Shown here: piece after piece, positions 1 to 12,660 of the stretch
Layout: each line of letters opens with the position of its first letter
How positions within the stretch are numbered: position 1 is the stretch's first letter
Assembly (NCBI GenBank): GCA_948567375.1
Contig: OX419760.1
Coordinates: 186,001-250,000 of the forward strand
Direction: 5' to 3'
Length of the DNA stretch: 64,000 nucleotides
Origin: Lunularia cruciata
Taxonomy: Eukaryota; Streptophyta; Marchantiopsida; Lunulariales; Lunulariaceae
Program-made: the position numbers and the translations under genes
Notes under the pieces: generated by a model
What the model saw: only the letters and a program-made list of their open reading frames with translations
What the model was told of the DNA's origin: nothing
Database searches by the model: none

Positions 1-284
1 AATCTGATCTGATGTTCTGCACTATTGCCGGTAACAACAACAACAATGGGATGTTGAACTGGTTCTAGATGATTGAGCCAATCTTGATGTGTTTTCATGT
101 GGTTCTTGGCTCTGGAATCAATGTATCACTCCCCAATAGGCTGCATCATAGTCTCCATGACATGGATTATTCTCAATATGCTCTCTTCTTCAAGATAATT
201 ATAGTTGTCAAAGTTACAAGCTACAAAATTCTATTGAGCAATGTAGCCTCTACAAACATTACATTGTTGGTGTTGTCTCTTGTG

Positions 285-326
285 ACAATCACAAGAATAG
301 TTGCCTTTTTCACCACAATGGTTACA
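285..326 (-). pseudogene. Decayed CCHC zinc knuckle of gag
   Basis: Minus-strand translation gives CNHCGEKGNYSCDC. The three Cys of the retroviral-type knuckle are in register, but the zinc-binding His is replaced by Asn. In the family this motif binds the RNA genome during packaging. Here it marks the reading direction of the element at the left edge. Confidence 0.6.
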
Positions 327-1820
327 TTGCCCAAGGGGATGTAGCTTTTTCTCTTATTTGAATCTTGACTTTGTTGTGGTTGGGCGGGTCCGTGGTTTTA
401 GTAACAACTTGGTTGTTGATGCTAATGTCCATGATTGGATGCACCTCCTCCATTGTGTGGGAAATCCCACATCCAAAAACACTTCTTGTTACCTCTACTT
501 GCACCTACATATAGAGCTTGATCTTGCTTATACAAATTTGAGGAAGACCATTGGTTTCCTATCAATCACATCTCTTTACTTCCAACAAGGGAGTCAGATC
601 TTGAAGTGAATGAAAAGTCTCGTGCACAACAACAATCAATGTTTGAAAATATCATTACTCAAGACCCAATCCTTGTAAAGTGATCATCATCTATTATAAC
701 TCCAATCTATTATAACTGCCGATTTGGTCAACAATACTCCTTATGGACAAATGTACCCATTCATAGATTGTGATCCCTACCTAACAACATTAAGTTTATG
801 GTTCAGCTACAACTTTCACACCTTGGTAGATGTCTCAAACACCCTTCCAACTGCCTTCCATGCACCTTGTGGTGTCTATGCATCTTGAACATAATCACAT
901 ATAGAAGAAAAAATAGAATTCATAAATTAATGCAAGACTTGGGTGGCTTGTTTCTTGCATTTCTCACCTTTGAGCTCTTATCATCTCCTTGCTTGTGACA
1001 AGCTCTTATAGTTCTTGTCCCATGAGGAAATATTTCATGCATAGTTTCCATACAACTTAGTTGCCATTGTCAAGCTTCTTGCTTGTGATGGAGCTCACAT
1101 TGAATTCAACCATGGTTGATCTTTACTGACAAATTTAATGAGCAAGTTTTCTACTTTGACTAAAGATAATCCCCTCATGCACATTATAAACCATGCTCCC
1201 AACTCTATGCCTTGCTAAACATGAATGTCTATCAACTCTAAAAGAAGACAAGAATATCAAGAACCTTTCATAAAACCACCCATTTGAAGTACAACAAATA
1301 TAAAAGAGCCTCCTCAACTGTGGTTGAATGGGAAACACCAAGAAATGCCAAGAACTCATATTGGAAGGTGAAAAAAGAGTGACCTCTTAAAAATTTGCAA
1401 AGTTTGTGCAAATTATTCTATGCTAGTGCTCCCAACCTTATCATTGGTTTTATTCCTACAAAGGGAATTTGGGAAAGTTTCATTTGGAAGATATTGGCCT
1501 TTGAAGAATTTGTTGTCAAAATCATTGATTGCACAAAAACTTGGTAAATAACTAAACTTGAGCCTTTTAAACAAGAAAATCATAAGGGACTAGGTGATGT
1601 TATTTTGGCCAGAAAATGCTATCTTGGCCCCCAGAAATACAATGAAAGTTTTGGCTAGGTATATTTTTGGTACTTCTCCTCACCACCTTCTTGCTAATGG
1701 AACTCTATGTTCAATAGCACGACTTGCTACTACACCACAAAAAGGATTGCTTTCTCCAAGCTGCACTTCTCTTGCTCACCTTGCACAATCATGCATCCAA
1801 GGCTCTCTTTGCTCTCTGTC

Positions 1821-1832
1821 ACTTTGATACCA
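1821..1832 (-). other. Primer-binding site (initiator Met tRNA type)
   Basis: The minus strand reads TGGTATCAAAGT. The usual plant PBS complementary to the 3' end of initiator methionine tRNA is TGGTATCAGAGC, so there are two transition-type differences. It lies directly next to a CA-ending LTR edge at 1833, which fixes the element's orientation and boundary. Confidence 0.7.
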
Positions 1833-1990
1833 TGTCAAGAAACTCCAAACTCACACAAAAGAGAGAGTGGAAATGACCCAAAGGAACAATTAGGTAGGCA
1901 ATGCCCCCTATTATATATAAAAATCAAAGAAAAATGTGCTACCCACATGGAATGTAGGCCAAGAACCTAGTGGGCCACATAGGTGATGGC
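1833..1990 (-). repeat. 5' LTR (partial extent) of the minus-strand element
   Basis: On the minus strand this sequence ends in ...TTGACA immediately before the PBS, the canonical CA end of an LTR. It carries a TATA-like promoter core (TATATAATAG on the minus strand, around 1909-1920). The outer (right) end is not determined: no second LTR lies in the window to compare with, so the right coordinate is a minimum guess. Confidence 0.5.
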
Positions 1991-4960
1991 TTTCTAACTT
2001 TATAACAAGTATACTAAGTGGGAATGAAATGGTATACGAGCTTAGTCTAACCTTGAACTAGCTCACACTTATATAGAGCTTGGAGTCTCAATACTTTGCA
2101 TATAAGAGAAAATAGATTTCAATAAATTTGTAGTTAAAGCTCATTTTTGAGTGAGCATTACATAGGAATTTTAAAGGCTAGATGGAATTACTTACAAGAA
2201 TTAAGAGTACAATTGAAGAGCATGAATAAGGAATATGAATTCATATCTATTGTGATGGTTAGTGTGCATTGTTTTACATAACTTCTTGATAAATAGATTT
2301 GACATGTGTGTAGAAGAGGAAGGTGAACTTTTTGTTGAGTTTGATATAAGCATTTATCCAATGTTGGTGGAATTTTGAACCTATAATAATTAAAAAAATT
2401 TGTTATAGAAGTGTTCAAATTTTTTGTATAGAAGTTTATGAGACTTAGACAATATTTCAATCCGAGCATCACTCTAGGTATTGTTGGTTCTATAGGGTGT
2501 TGCTTCAAGTTTGGTTGGTGATCTAGGGTATTACATTATGGTGGAAAGTTTTATAATCAATTTGAATAAGTTTTTCATTCTAGAAGTATACTTATCAAAG
2601 AAATATTCAAATTTTGGGCATAAAGATGCATTAATTGGAAAAATAATATTCAAATTCTCTAAATGAAGTATTCACACTTTGAGGTTATGATGCATTAGTC
2701 ATTGAAAAAAATATACAAAATATTATGTGAAATACCCAAATTCTTGGAATTAAGTTTTATTTTTTGTGTGAAATTTGAGACTTAGTTATGACAAATGTGG
2801 ACTATTTACAAATCAAGATGTTGCTTTATTGTGTGAAGATGGAGAAATGAATTCTTTGATGTTTTTATATGAAGGTGAGGGTGGGTTTTGGGACCAAAGA
2901 GTGAAGAGTCACCTTTGTAGTGGTACCAAGTTCAAAGGGAAGATGCATCCTTACATGCATTAATTCTACTTAAGAACACGACAAACGTACATTTATTCAT
3001 TTGCAAAGAAGGAGGTTAAGGAAATTTGAAATTTGGGAAAGGAAGGATGAGAATTGCAAGATAGGTGAGAAGAGAGTAGGGAAGCAAGAGAAGATAACAG
3101 GGAAGCATTGCCAAAGAGAAGAGAGCAATGAGAAAATAGTTAATATTGTAGATTATGAGAAAATATAGGATATGCCTAACATGGAGGTTTTTCAATGAAA
3201 GAGAATGGCTCATTGATTTCAACTCTATTCTAAATCATAAGATTGCATCAAGTGCAGGTGGTCAAACAAGAATCAAATAAGAAATCAGTTGAATCAATTT
3301 GAGAGGGTGACTTGGATGCACTTGGATTGAAGGTGTACAATGGAATGTAATATCCTTGCTCAAATGTAAGTATTTCTTGATCAAATCCACTAAATTGAGT
3401 CTAATTTGAGTAGTAATGGAGTTTATGCTATAGATTTCCCTTGCCTAGATCCCATGGAGAAAATTACCACCCCCTTAGACCTATTAAGAATTTGATTGGT
3501 TCTATGCAAAAAACACCATAGTGAACACTCTTATAGATCTTATGGATGGACCAAACCCCATTTGCCCCAAGCAAACTCCCAACAAACCTTGTTTGCATAG
3601 TGAAACCTTCAACAAACCCCCTTCAAACACCCAGTTTGGCAAGCAAGAAAATCCTATCTTTGGTACTAGAAAGGTTTGTCCCTCAATAAGCAAACCTCAT
3701 CTGACTAAAGTGGACCTCCATCCTAGTGTCAATGATCCCATGCACCTCAAGCAAACCTCCTGGTTTTTCCAACAAATCATGTATTTTCTCCAACAAATCC
3801 CTTCCAACATGAGCAAAGCAACTACTTGTGTGTAAAAAAATAGACTTCCTAGTAATATTGTTTAGATAAGGGGAAGTTCTTTAGTCATTCTCAATAAAAC
3901 TTGCAGTTTTGTCAAACCTTGGAGTTAAGTAAGATGAGAGGAGTTGGAGGCAAAGAACTATGTTATACTACAAGGTAACCATTACACCTCAAGGTTAAGC
4001 AAAAAGATGCATTCACTTTGGGGACATGTCGGATCAATACAAAGAAGGTCAGTCATAGGGTATGAAACAATAAGTACAAATTAGGATGGCATGCCATGTC
4101 AAATAGGATTTGGTTAGCATTGCCAAAAGAATGGTAAGCATTGGCCAAGTCATAAGAATTGCATGATGTCATACATGAGAAGTTGGAGGACTGGTTGAAG
4201 ATTGAACAAAAAGAAAGGATTTACAATCAATTTTAAGGACTTGATGAGGGAAAGTTAGCTATAGAAACCTTCATGAATTCCTTTACAGGTTTGTCAAGAG
4301 CAATTGGAATTTCAAGATAGTGCAAGTTGAGTTGAGTTATTTCTATCACCAAAATTCCAAAGAAGGGAGGCAGAAAAAAGTTGATGGGATGGAACATTCA
4401 TAGTCCACACATTGATAAGTGGGAGATGGAAACCTGGCATGTGAAGTTAGTCAAATTATAGCCAACATTCCTCCTTTGGAACTAGGAGGTAAGTTTTCCT
4501 TGAATTCTGCATGAGATGATCAATGAGGGATAGATGGTAGTCAGAAACAACAAGGTAATCCACATGAGTAAGACCTACATGATCCAATGCTGGTGTTGGG
4601 GTTTGAAGTTGGAGATCCTTGAGGATAGACATTTGATATAATTTTGGGCCAAAGGATGAGATAGACAAAATCAAGGTCAAATTTTCAAAAGAGAGATCGG
4701 GGAATGGATACATGAAAGTATAGTATAGAGATCTTATCAAACACTATATTATAAGTTCACTCATACATCTATTTAAACATGAGAAAGCCACTTACATTAG
4801 TGTTACACAAGCAATATTCTTTGATAGGTTGTTTTTGGAGGCAAGTGTTAATTGAGGTAAGATCTTTCATACTTATCTGCAAAAGATGGCAAGGGACTTA
4901 GATTGTGGACTATGAACCTTGTTACATTATACCCTTTGTTATGCATTTGTAATTTGGTCT
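1991..4960. other. AT-rich repeat-derived DNA, no gene recognised
   Basis: CpG is rare and stops occur in all frames. Between about 2400 and 2770 there are short diverged direct repeats built round a phrase like 'attcaaattttgg'. A CA-rich degenerate minisatellite sits at 3520-3835 (separate entry). I see no conserved domain in the short open frames. Confidence 0.5.
3520..3835. repeat. CA-rich degenerate minisatellite (copy 1)
   Basis: Repeated short phrases of the type CAACAAACC / CAAACCCC occur at irregular 20-40 bp spacing. A very similar array lies at 15,030-15,500. The open frame across it (104 codons) is a by-product of the low-complexity composition. Confidence 0.45.
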
Positions 4961-6560
4961 AAACCTATTAACACAAGAAGAAAGATAGAAGTTCACAAGT
5001 CATTTTTACTTGAATGAGGTTTTTTATGGGGATCATAACTATATTTCATTCATGGAGCAACCCAAAGAAGGAGATGAGAGGCTTAGGTTGATAGGAGAGT
5101 TTTTCAAAATAGAATGAGAGGCTCCAAAGAGCAAAATGAAACACAAACTCTCACCTTAGAGTAAATGAACCTCATTCAGATTACCAAACAACCAAGGAAA
5201 GAACTTGAAGAGCTCATTTATCTTTCTTTGGAGGATAAAGCTATTATAAGCTCTCAAAGTGAGATCAAGATAGAGGAGGATGAGTTCATGGGGAGGGCCT
5301 TGGGCTCAAAGACAAACTCAAAGGGAAATAAATATGATGGAATCATGTAGTCTAGACCTAGTGTAATTGAGCTCTTTGTTGATGCAGAGCCAAAGGTAAA
5401 GGAAGATAAAAGAGAAGAGGAATGAAGTCCCACAAGTGTTCCAACAATGAGTCAAGACCCAATGTAAGAGTTTGTTCCAAGTGTGCTTGTAGTCACAATG
5501 ATTCAAAGTGTTGTGTAGATTTGGTGGTTTCAAGAATTGAGTCTTTGTGGAGAGCATAGTGTAGATGGTTCCAAGCTCATCATGGGTACTTTGTATCCAC
5601 TGATTAGTTACTAGCACACTCTATTGACAATTTATAAAATTTATTACTTGGGGTGAGCAATTACACGTCATTGGTAAAGGCAATCCATGCCGATGAGTCA
5701 ACACTACAAGGAAAGTTAGATAACATGCAAAGTGAGTTTGAGTTAATGCAAAAATTGAGAATTACACATCAAGTGCACATCAAAGCAATAGAACAAGCAC
5801 TGGATAAAAGAGAAAGAGAGTTAGAAAAGATATCCTTAGTGATCCAAAATCAGACCAAGTAGATCTAATGTCTTTAGGATGAAGTGAATATATTACAAGT
5901 AATGAGTCTATATAGAAGCAAAAAGAACAAGAAAATGAACTTTGCAAGCACAATGAAGAGGAAACCCAACTTGGAGTTGAATTACATTCTATGCAAAGTG
6001 GTGGAGATTTCCTTAACGACACTTTAGAAGGAACTTACCCTTTGAGATAATTGAATTGCAAGAGATATTGACCAAATTTGAAGAAGACATGAGGAATCAT
6101 GCTATTGTCATAATTTTGCAAGTGGACATATTACTTGAGAAAGCAAACATAGAGGTTCTTAAAGGAGAAGTGTTGGAGGAGATGATACTTTGGGTTCAAA
6201 TGATAATGTCTACTCAAATGGAGAGAGTAATGACCAAAGCCTTATTGCATAAGCTTAAGCTACATGTGCAAGACACAAGGAACAAGGCGGCCAAGATGTG
6301 GATATGAACAGATTATTTGTGAAGCTTCAAAGTTGTTGTGACAGTCTTTGTCTAGATGTTACTATGATGCAAAGTGACATTAAGGAACTTTGCACCTTAC
6401 TTAAACCCAAAGTAGCTTTGCAGTGTGAAGAAGGAGGTGAAATTGGATCCAAAGAAGGAGATAAGGTAATTAGAGAAGAAGTAGAGCAAGTAGGTGGTTG
6501 AGATGGTCCAACTATGGTAGTTAGTATGGTAGATTACTATAATGGCCAAAGTAGCAATTA
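4960..6560 (+). pseudogene. Broken coiled-coil coding remnant, probably retroelement gag-like
   Basis: Consecutive open pieces at 5165-5350, 5653-5862, 6056-6307 and 6298-6501 on the plus strand share a Glu/Lys/Leu/Gln-rich, heptad-like composition. Examples are a segment with LDKRERELEKIS near 5800 and one ending EEGGEIGSKEGDK near 6460. The pieces are separated by in-frame stops, many explicable as CAA/CAG to TAA/TAG. I do not recognise a named family. Similar Lys/Glu-rich broken frames recur at about 32.3-33.6 kb, 40.2-41.1 kb and 53.1-54.7 kb, the last inside an LTR element. That makes the structural or gag-like protein of non-autonomous LTR elements the best guess. No LTRs were identified round this copy. 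Confidence 0.4.
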
Positions 6561-9500
6561 TTTTCAATTTTTGTAACTCTTGAGTGGTTTGGCTATTTAG
6601 AAAAGATATGCAAGATACTTTGTGGTTTGGTCAGAGCAAAAGGTGAATAAGTGAAAGAGCTTAGTGCTCCTTTTCATTTTTCTTATTTCTCAAATGAAGT
6701 CTTTGCAATTGTGTGTTTAACATGTCTGATGAATCTTTGCAAAGAAGTAATGAATGTTTTGTATGTTTGATCTTGAGCATTTCTTGACTATGTATATTGG
6801 ATCTTTAGTCAAAACTACCAATGAAGGATCTTGAGGGAACTAAAATATTGATAGAAATCAATAGTTGAGTTAAAGTATTGGAGAATGTGCGATGAAGTAG
6901 CTTTGTGAGAAATGCATACCTTTTGGGAAGGGTGGAACATGGATTTGAGCAAAGTCATTTGACAATGAAATAAACTCCTTTGTATTAAATTGAATAATCA
7001 TGAACAAGAGCAATTTGGATTCAAAGTTATCAAGACTATGATTTTTGAGTTCTTATTCCCACATTATGACTTCATGGTGTTGTTGTGCTCTTTTGGGAGT
7101 GGTTTTTGTCAAAGATTTTATATATGTGATATCAAAGAACTACTTTGGTGACTTTCACTTTGTATTCAATTATTCCTAACTAGTATCCTCATGTGAGAAA
7201 ATGATTACTCAAAAATTTTACTACAAACATGTGGGTTGTTATACAAAACCTAGCCCTATTTTTGAGTTGGTTTTAGTTTTGGTTTTGGTTTGGTTTTTGA
7301 GTGTGTTTGAATCTCTATTATCATAGGTTAGTTTGTGTAAAAATTTTGTGAGCACATGGAATGTGGAAAGAAATGGGACAGTTGTTGGGAGACCATCTAC
7401 ATTGAAATTTAAGGGCATACAAGAGACATTTGCTTTGCAAAGTGAGAATACAAGATGAAGGCATTATGTTCCTTACCATTGGGTGTAGGATTGGTTACAT
7501 GGAAAAATTGCACAACCAAGAGATATTTGGCTTGGCAATGCATATACTCAACATGACAAATGATGGGGTTCACTTTTCATCCTTACTAAGAGACCAAATT
7601 TGGTGCATGGGCATATCATCTTCAATGTGAAGATGAAGATTGAGAGGTCCAAAGATGATTATGATTAGTCAAAGCTTATGTTGTAGGTTGTTAAGGTTGA
7701 GATGAAATTTTTACAAAAACAACTCCACCATCTAAATGGTAGACAATTCAAGATAACATTTGTATGATAGTTTCTAACTCATATCTTCTTAGAAAGTGGA
7801 TTGATGAATCAGGATTAGATGATATACAATACTACCACAAAGGAGAAGGATTTCTTTGTCCATGGCATAGTTGAGGATGAGGAGGGTGAGTGAGAGTAGT
7901 GTAGAGATTCTTTTTAGAAAATATAAGTTTTTTGCATTTTTATTAGATTTTCCTTACAAATAATATTAATTAATATAATATTAATGATTTTTCAAAAAAA
8001 ATTATATGTTTTATTTTAATATTTTAATTTGTGGATAGATCACCATTCCAATATTGGTCCTCTAGAGGATTGTATCTTAGATGGTGGTGTTGTGAGAGGA
8101 TGAGAGGAAACTTTTACATTTTACACTACCCATTGTTAGGTTAAGGCATGATGAAGAGCCATCTCTATCATCTTGATTTGAGAGAGAGAGGGAGAGCTAG
8201 GAAGTGTTGAGCTAAGAGAGAGTGAGTTATATGTAAGTAGGTAGACTTAGTAAACATGAGAGTTTTTTTGTTGTTGAAAGAAAGCATAATTTGGCACAAA
8301 AGGAAAATTCTTTCATAATTACAAAGAACACTAGAGCACAAAGATTAGGTGACCTAGATAGGGTTGTGCTAGGAAGTGCAAGAGAAGTTGACCTAGTGGA
8401 GAGGAAGTGAGAAGGAGAGGGGTTTAATAGAGTTTAGGGGGAGAAGGGGGAACACTTTAGGAACATGGAGAGTACATAGTGAGAGAGATTGGTTGAGTTA
8501 GATAGGCTTGTGTGCCAAAGAGAGATAACAATCAAGGAGTATTGAGATCTAAAGGAGTTCTATGACAAAGAGTTGGATATTAATAAGACAATAGTAGATG
8601 AGTTCTATATAACTTATGAGGGGATCAAGAGAGTTATAGATGAGTCTAAGATACTTCACTAGAGATAGTAATACATATGTAGACTCGGATAGACAATACA
8701 TACAATATACAATGTCAATCACTAGATTCAAACTGTTGAGTTAGAGATGTTGTCTAATGAGACTTATTTTAGTATAAAGACATGGTTGTAAGCAACCTAA
8801 AAAGGTTCTCATTTGCATGGAGGACCTAGGAGATAGCCTAGTGTGATGACACCTTATATCATTATTCTTGCTTGGAGACTGCAAGTTTTAGATGACCTTG
8901 CATCCCCATCCACATTTGGAGATACACATGAAGAGATTGAGTGGCTTAATTAGAGGAGAATGACAATGAGAGGTGAGGTTTCAAACTTAAGATTTTGAGA
9001 GAAAAGATAAATTTATATTGTTAATTTATTCCTTGTATCATTTATAATTATAAGAGATGGAGGAAGTTTTTAATGTTGGATGTTAGTTGTCTAATAGACA
9101 TTAGGTGTGTTAGCAATTCTCTCTTCACTTAATGGTATGAGTTGATACACCATTTTGGATTATTCCATTATAAAGGCAAGAGTACTTGTAGATATGTACT
9201 AGAGCTTGGAGTTAGAGAGCTGGTAGAATATTGTGTGATGCACTTTGAGATTATCATCTAGATTGGTAGCACAAAGATAGATTGCAAGCATCTTTTACAA
9301 AACACATGGGAAAGTGTTCCTTACTTGAAAGATTATAAACAAAGGCATGTTTCATGGCCTTTCTTTTAGCAAGACCATGGGTTTAGGGTTTAGGTTAGCC
9401 ACGGGATGACATGGATGGATACAAGAACCATTAGAGAGGTTTTACACATAGACCTTATAGTATACTTATAGCCTTATTTTTATCACTTTGAGAAATATTA

Positions 9501-10229
9501 ATAATTGATAATGCATTTATTCCATATTATATGAATCATCTCCAAGGTGTTATTCATCTTTCAGTATTTACTCTTTTTCATACAAGAGCAAGAGATTTAT
9601 ACATCTTATAATAGACCTGCTTATAGTTCATTTAGATAAATTCAAAGGAGACCCATGCTCAACTATTAAGTTCCTCATTGAGTGATGGACTTTGAGTCAA
9701 CTAAAGGTATGTAGTTTGGATTCATATGAGGATTTAGCCCTGAAATTTTAGGACCCCCTTATGCATGATAAAGTGTGAAAACTCATCTAGAGATATAGTC
9801 CAATTTTAGTCAATAAACACATCATTGTACTTATTGATGCAACACAAGAGTAGATTTAGAGTATAATGCCTTCTACTAGATACCAATTCAAAACATACCA
9901 TTCACTTTATAATTATATCATGAGTAGTTATTTTCATTTGTATATTTCACCATAGTTTTTATATATATAGGCTTTTTGATATTCATCAAAATGGTTTATT
10001 GAATTATGGTTACTTTGTATTCTTATCCCCATTGGGATGGTTGCCTTGATCACTATTTAGATGCTTTAGCTTAGAGCATTTTTCTTTATGTTCTTTTTAT
10101 TTTTTACATAATTATTACATAATAATTTTTCAATATCTAATACCTTGCATTTTTATGTAGTTTTTTTGATATCTTTGTGAAATTTTGGTTTTGTATTAAT
10201 ACCTTCCTCTAGCACTTCATATTGCCTTA
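6561..10229. other. AT-rich repeat-derived DNA, no gene recognised
   Basis: No conserved domain is seen on either strand. Low-complexity stretches include a T/G-rich run near 7255-7300 and purine-rich (GA)n-like runs at about 8176-8225 and 8385-8500. A telomere-like motif is at 9379-9394. CpG is very scarce. Confidence 0.5.
9379..9394 (+). repeat. Short interstitial telomere-like motif
   Basis: GGGTTTAGGGTTTAGG is two units of the plant-type telomere repeat TTTAGGG. Similar two-unit copies lie at 17,858-17,870 (plus) and 38,744-38,760 (CCCTAAA orientation). Each is short enough to be chance or a common plant sequence motif. Confidence 0.4.
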
Positions 10230-10581
10230 TGTTGAGTGTGGAGTCTGATTGGAGTATCTAGTTCATTATCCTTTAATAGGCTTTGTAGATGTTGCATGGG
10301 ATAGGAGTTTAGGGAGCACAACTTCCCAATAGGTATCAAGGAAGAAATGCCCCTTGTTGGGTTTTTGGCATGCTGCCCCATAAGGATTCTTTTTTTGGGA
10401 TGAGAGCTCATATGAGCACGGTGATACATTGTAACTTGTGTGATAAACATAATGAAAAAATTAGTAAAACTATGGAATTAGGTAGATTCTTGGCCAAACC
10501 ACATAAAATCTATTTATATGTTTCTCCTTGTCGTGTAGTGATTGATCTTGTTTCTTAGATTGCAGATTCATGTTCCTTACA
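10230..10581 (+). repeat. 5' LTR of the copia element (352 bp)
   Basis: It starts TGTTGAGTGTGGAG and ends TTACA, and matches the sequence at 14,505-14,829 along its length with many transitions and small indels. It would supply the promoter and transcription start. It is 27 bp longer than its partner. Confidence 0.9.
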
Positions 10582-10584
10582 ACT

Positions 10585-10596
10585 TGTATTAAGGCC
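10585..10596 (+). other. Decayed primer-binding site of the copia element
   Basis: Three bases after the LTR the sequence TTGTATTAAGGCCTGATT aligns with the standard TTGGTATCAGAGCCTGATT using one deletion plus C-to-T and G-to-A changes. In an active element the initiator Met tRNA would prime minus-strand DNA synthesis here. Confidence 0.7.
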
Positions 10597-10619
10597 TGAT
10601 TTAGAGAAGAGTGGAACCA

Positions 10620-11304
10620 ATGGCAAAAGAAGAGAGAGTCAGAATTGATGAGTTTGATGGCAAGGATTTTGGACTTTGGAAGATATAATTTGAGGATTAT
10701 TTGTATAAGAAGAAGTTGCACCTACTTTTGGAGGAAGAAAAACCAAAAGAGATTGAAGATGTTGAGTGGAAGTTGTTAGATCAACATGCTTTAGGTGTGG
10801 TCCAATTGAAGTTGGTAAGGAATGTTGCATATAACATTGTCCATGAGAAGACCACTCATGGATTGATCAGGGCATTATCAAATATATACAAAAGAACCTT
10901 TTCTTCAAGCAAGGTATATTTGATTCACCAATTATTCAATACAAGGATGAAAGAAGGTGCATTGGTCCAAGATCATGTGAATGAATTCAATTCTGTCATA
11001 TCACGATTGGAATCTATGAGGATCAATTTTGATGATGAGATTCAGGATTTGTTTTTGTTATCATTGTTGCTTGATAGTTAGGGAGCAATACTAAAAGCAA
11101 TGAGTAGTTCATCTAGATAAAGTGATTTGAGTTTCAATAACATTTGGGACTTAATTCTCAATGAGGACATTTGTAAATGAAATTTTACAAAATCAATAGG
11201 TATTGTATTATATACTAAAAGAAAGAGAGGTGAATAGTCTGCAAGGATGCAAGGAAATAGTGTGTTGGAATTGCAATAAGGCTGGTCACTTAAAAAATCA
11301 GTGT
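10620..11304 (+). pseudogene. gag: copia gag (capsid and CCHC nucleocapsid), broken
   Basis: The ATG at 10,620 opens a frame beginning MAKEERVRIDEFDGKDFGLW, typical of the start of copia gag. A stop soon follows in place of a Gln codon. The frame then runs from 10,701 to a TAG at 11,079-11,081 through the UBN2-type gag region (LIRALSNIYKR..., then a DHVNEFNSVISRLESM segment). The nucleocapsid knuckle CWNCNKAGHLKNQC (C-x2-C-x4-H-x4-C) is intact at 11,263-11,304 but lies in another frame, so at least one frameshift separates it from the capsid part. The family protein packages element RNA. Confidence 0.85.
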
Positions 11305-11311
11305 AAATCTA

Positions 11312-12590
11312 ATGGAAAAGAAGGAAGATAATTTGGTGAATGTAGTAACATCCCAAGATGATGTGCTTTTCTGTTGTGTAAAGTATCCAATAGAATGTTG
11401 GGTTATGTACTTTGGTGCATCATTTCACTCTACTCCGTGCCAAGAGTTGATGCACAATTTTGGTCCTAAAAACCTTAGAAAGGTTCATCTTGCTGATGAA
11501 AAATCCTTATTTATTGAAAAGAAGGGTGATGTGAACATAAAAACCTCTCAAGGGACTATATGGAAGCTGGATATGTCCTTGGACTTAAAAGAAATATGAT
11601 TTTTTTACATCAATCAGATGTGGAAGGATATTGCACATCTTTCAAAAGTGGATAGTGGAAGGTCTAAACCTTGTATGTTATAGATAAATCAGATCATCTG
11701 ATGGTAGTTGAGAATGGAGTCAGTCCTTTGTGGCACCAAAGACTTGGACACATGAGTGAGGAGGGAATGAAGAAATTAGTTGAGAATGGCAATATTTCAA
11801 AGCTGAAGACAATTCAACTTGGCTTTTGCAAACCATGTGTGTTGGGAATGCAAAAGAGGTCACCTACACAAAGGTTGCAAGGGCAAAAATGGCTAGAAAG
11901 CTGGATTTAGTACATGTAGATGTGTATGGTCCTACATTAGTTGATTCACTTGGAGGATCTCTCAACTGTGTCACCTTCATAGATAATGCAATCAAGAAGG
12001 TATATGTTTAGTTTTTGAAAAATAAATCAGATGTGTTCACTACTTTCAAGTTGTGGAAGTCTGAGGTTGAAAACCACATTGGTCAAAAAATAAAATTCTT
12101 TAAACTTGGTAATAGTGGAGAGTACAACAGCAATGAGTTCAAAGATTGTTATGCAAAGAATGGAATTCAAATGGTGAAAATTATTTCTAAGACTCCATAG
12201 CAAAATGGTGTCGCTAAGCACTTAAATAGGAACTCTCAATAAGAGGGCCAAAATTATGAGACTATATGCAAGGTTTCTAAAGACATTTTGGGCAAATGCA
12301 ATTAACACAACAACATACTTGATTAATTGAGGACCCTTAATTCCATTGCAATTCAAGGATTCTTGAGGAGGAATGGTCAAGAAAGGAGGTAAATATTTCA
12401 CACTTGAGAACTTTTGGTTATGTCATATGTAAAGATTAAAGATAATGACAAGAACAAGCTTGATCCTAAATTGCAAAAGTGTTTCTTCATTGGCTATGGG
12501 TCTCATGACATGGGTTATTATTTATAGGATGAAGATAAAAGAAATGTACTAAGAAGGAGAGATACTATTTTTCATGAGAGTGCTACATAT
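11312..12590 (+). pseudogene. copia pre-integrase and integrase region, broken
   Basis: The pre-integrase domain is readable at 11,671-11,910, with LWHQRLGHMSEEGM followed by a CKPC pair, the HHCC zinc site. The catalytic core follows at about 11,880-12,240: DLVHVDVYGP holds the first Asp, then a FIDN segment, then FFKLGNSGEYNS where the family usually has a DNGGEY-type Asp motif, so the second catalytic Asp is gone. The expected Glu region just after 12,200 reads Lys. The C-terminal part is recognisable up to about 12,590 (FFIGYGSHDMGYY-like in shifted frames). In an active element integrase would insert the DNA copy. The missing acidic residues make it dead independently of the stops. Confidence 0.85.
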
Positions 12591-12660
12591 AAAGACAAAC
12601 CTATAATGGAGTCCAAATTTACAATGGACTCTACTTACAATGGAATAACAAGAAGATATA

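Larger units (their letters stand above)
1..1832 (-). mobile_element. LTR retrotransposon internal region (gag part), decayed, runs off left edge
   Basis: This is the beginning of an LTR element read on the minus strand. It starts at a primer-binding site at 1821-1832 and continues leftward out of the window. The clearest coding sign is a nucleocapsid zinc knuckle at 285-326 on the minus strand. The spacing is C-x2-C-x4-H-x4-C, but the His position is Asn, so the motif is damaged. Upstream on the minus strand the frame is polar and proline-rich, as is usual before a gag knuckle. Stops interrupt every frame, so no working protein is made. No protease, integrase or RT is visible, so copia versus gypsy cannot be decided here. 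I am confident it is retroelement gag and unsure of the family. Confidence 0.6.
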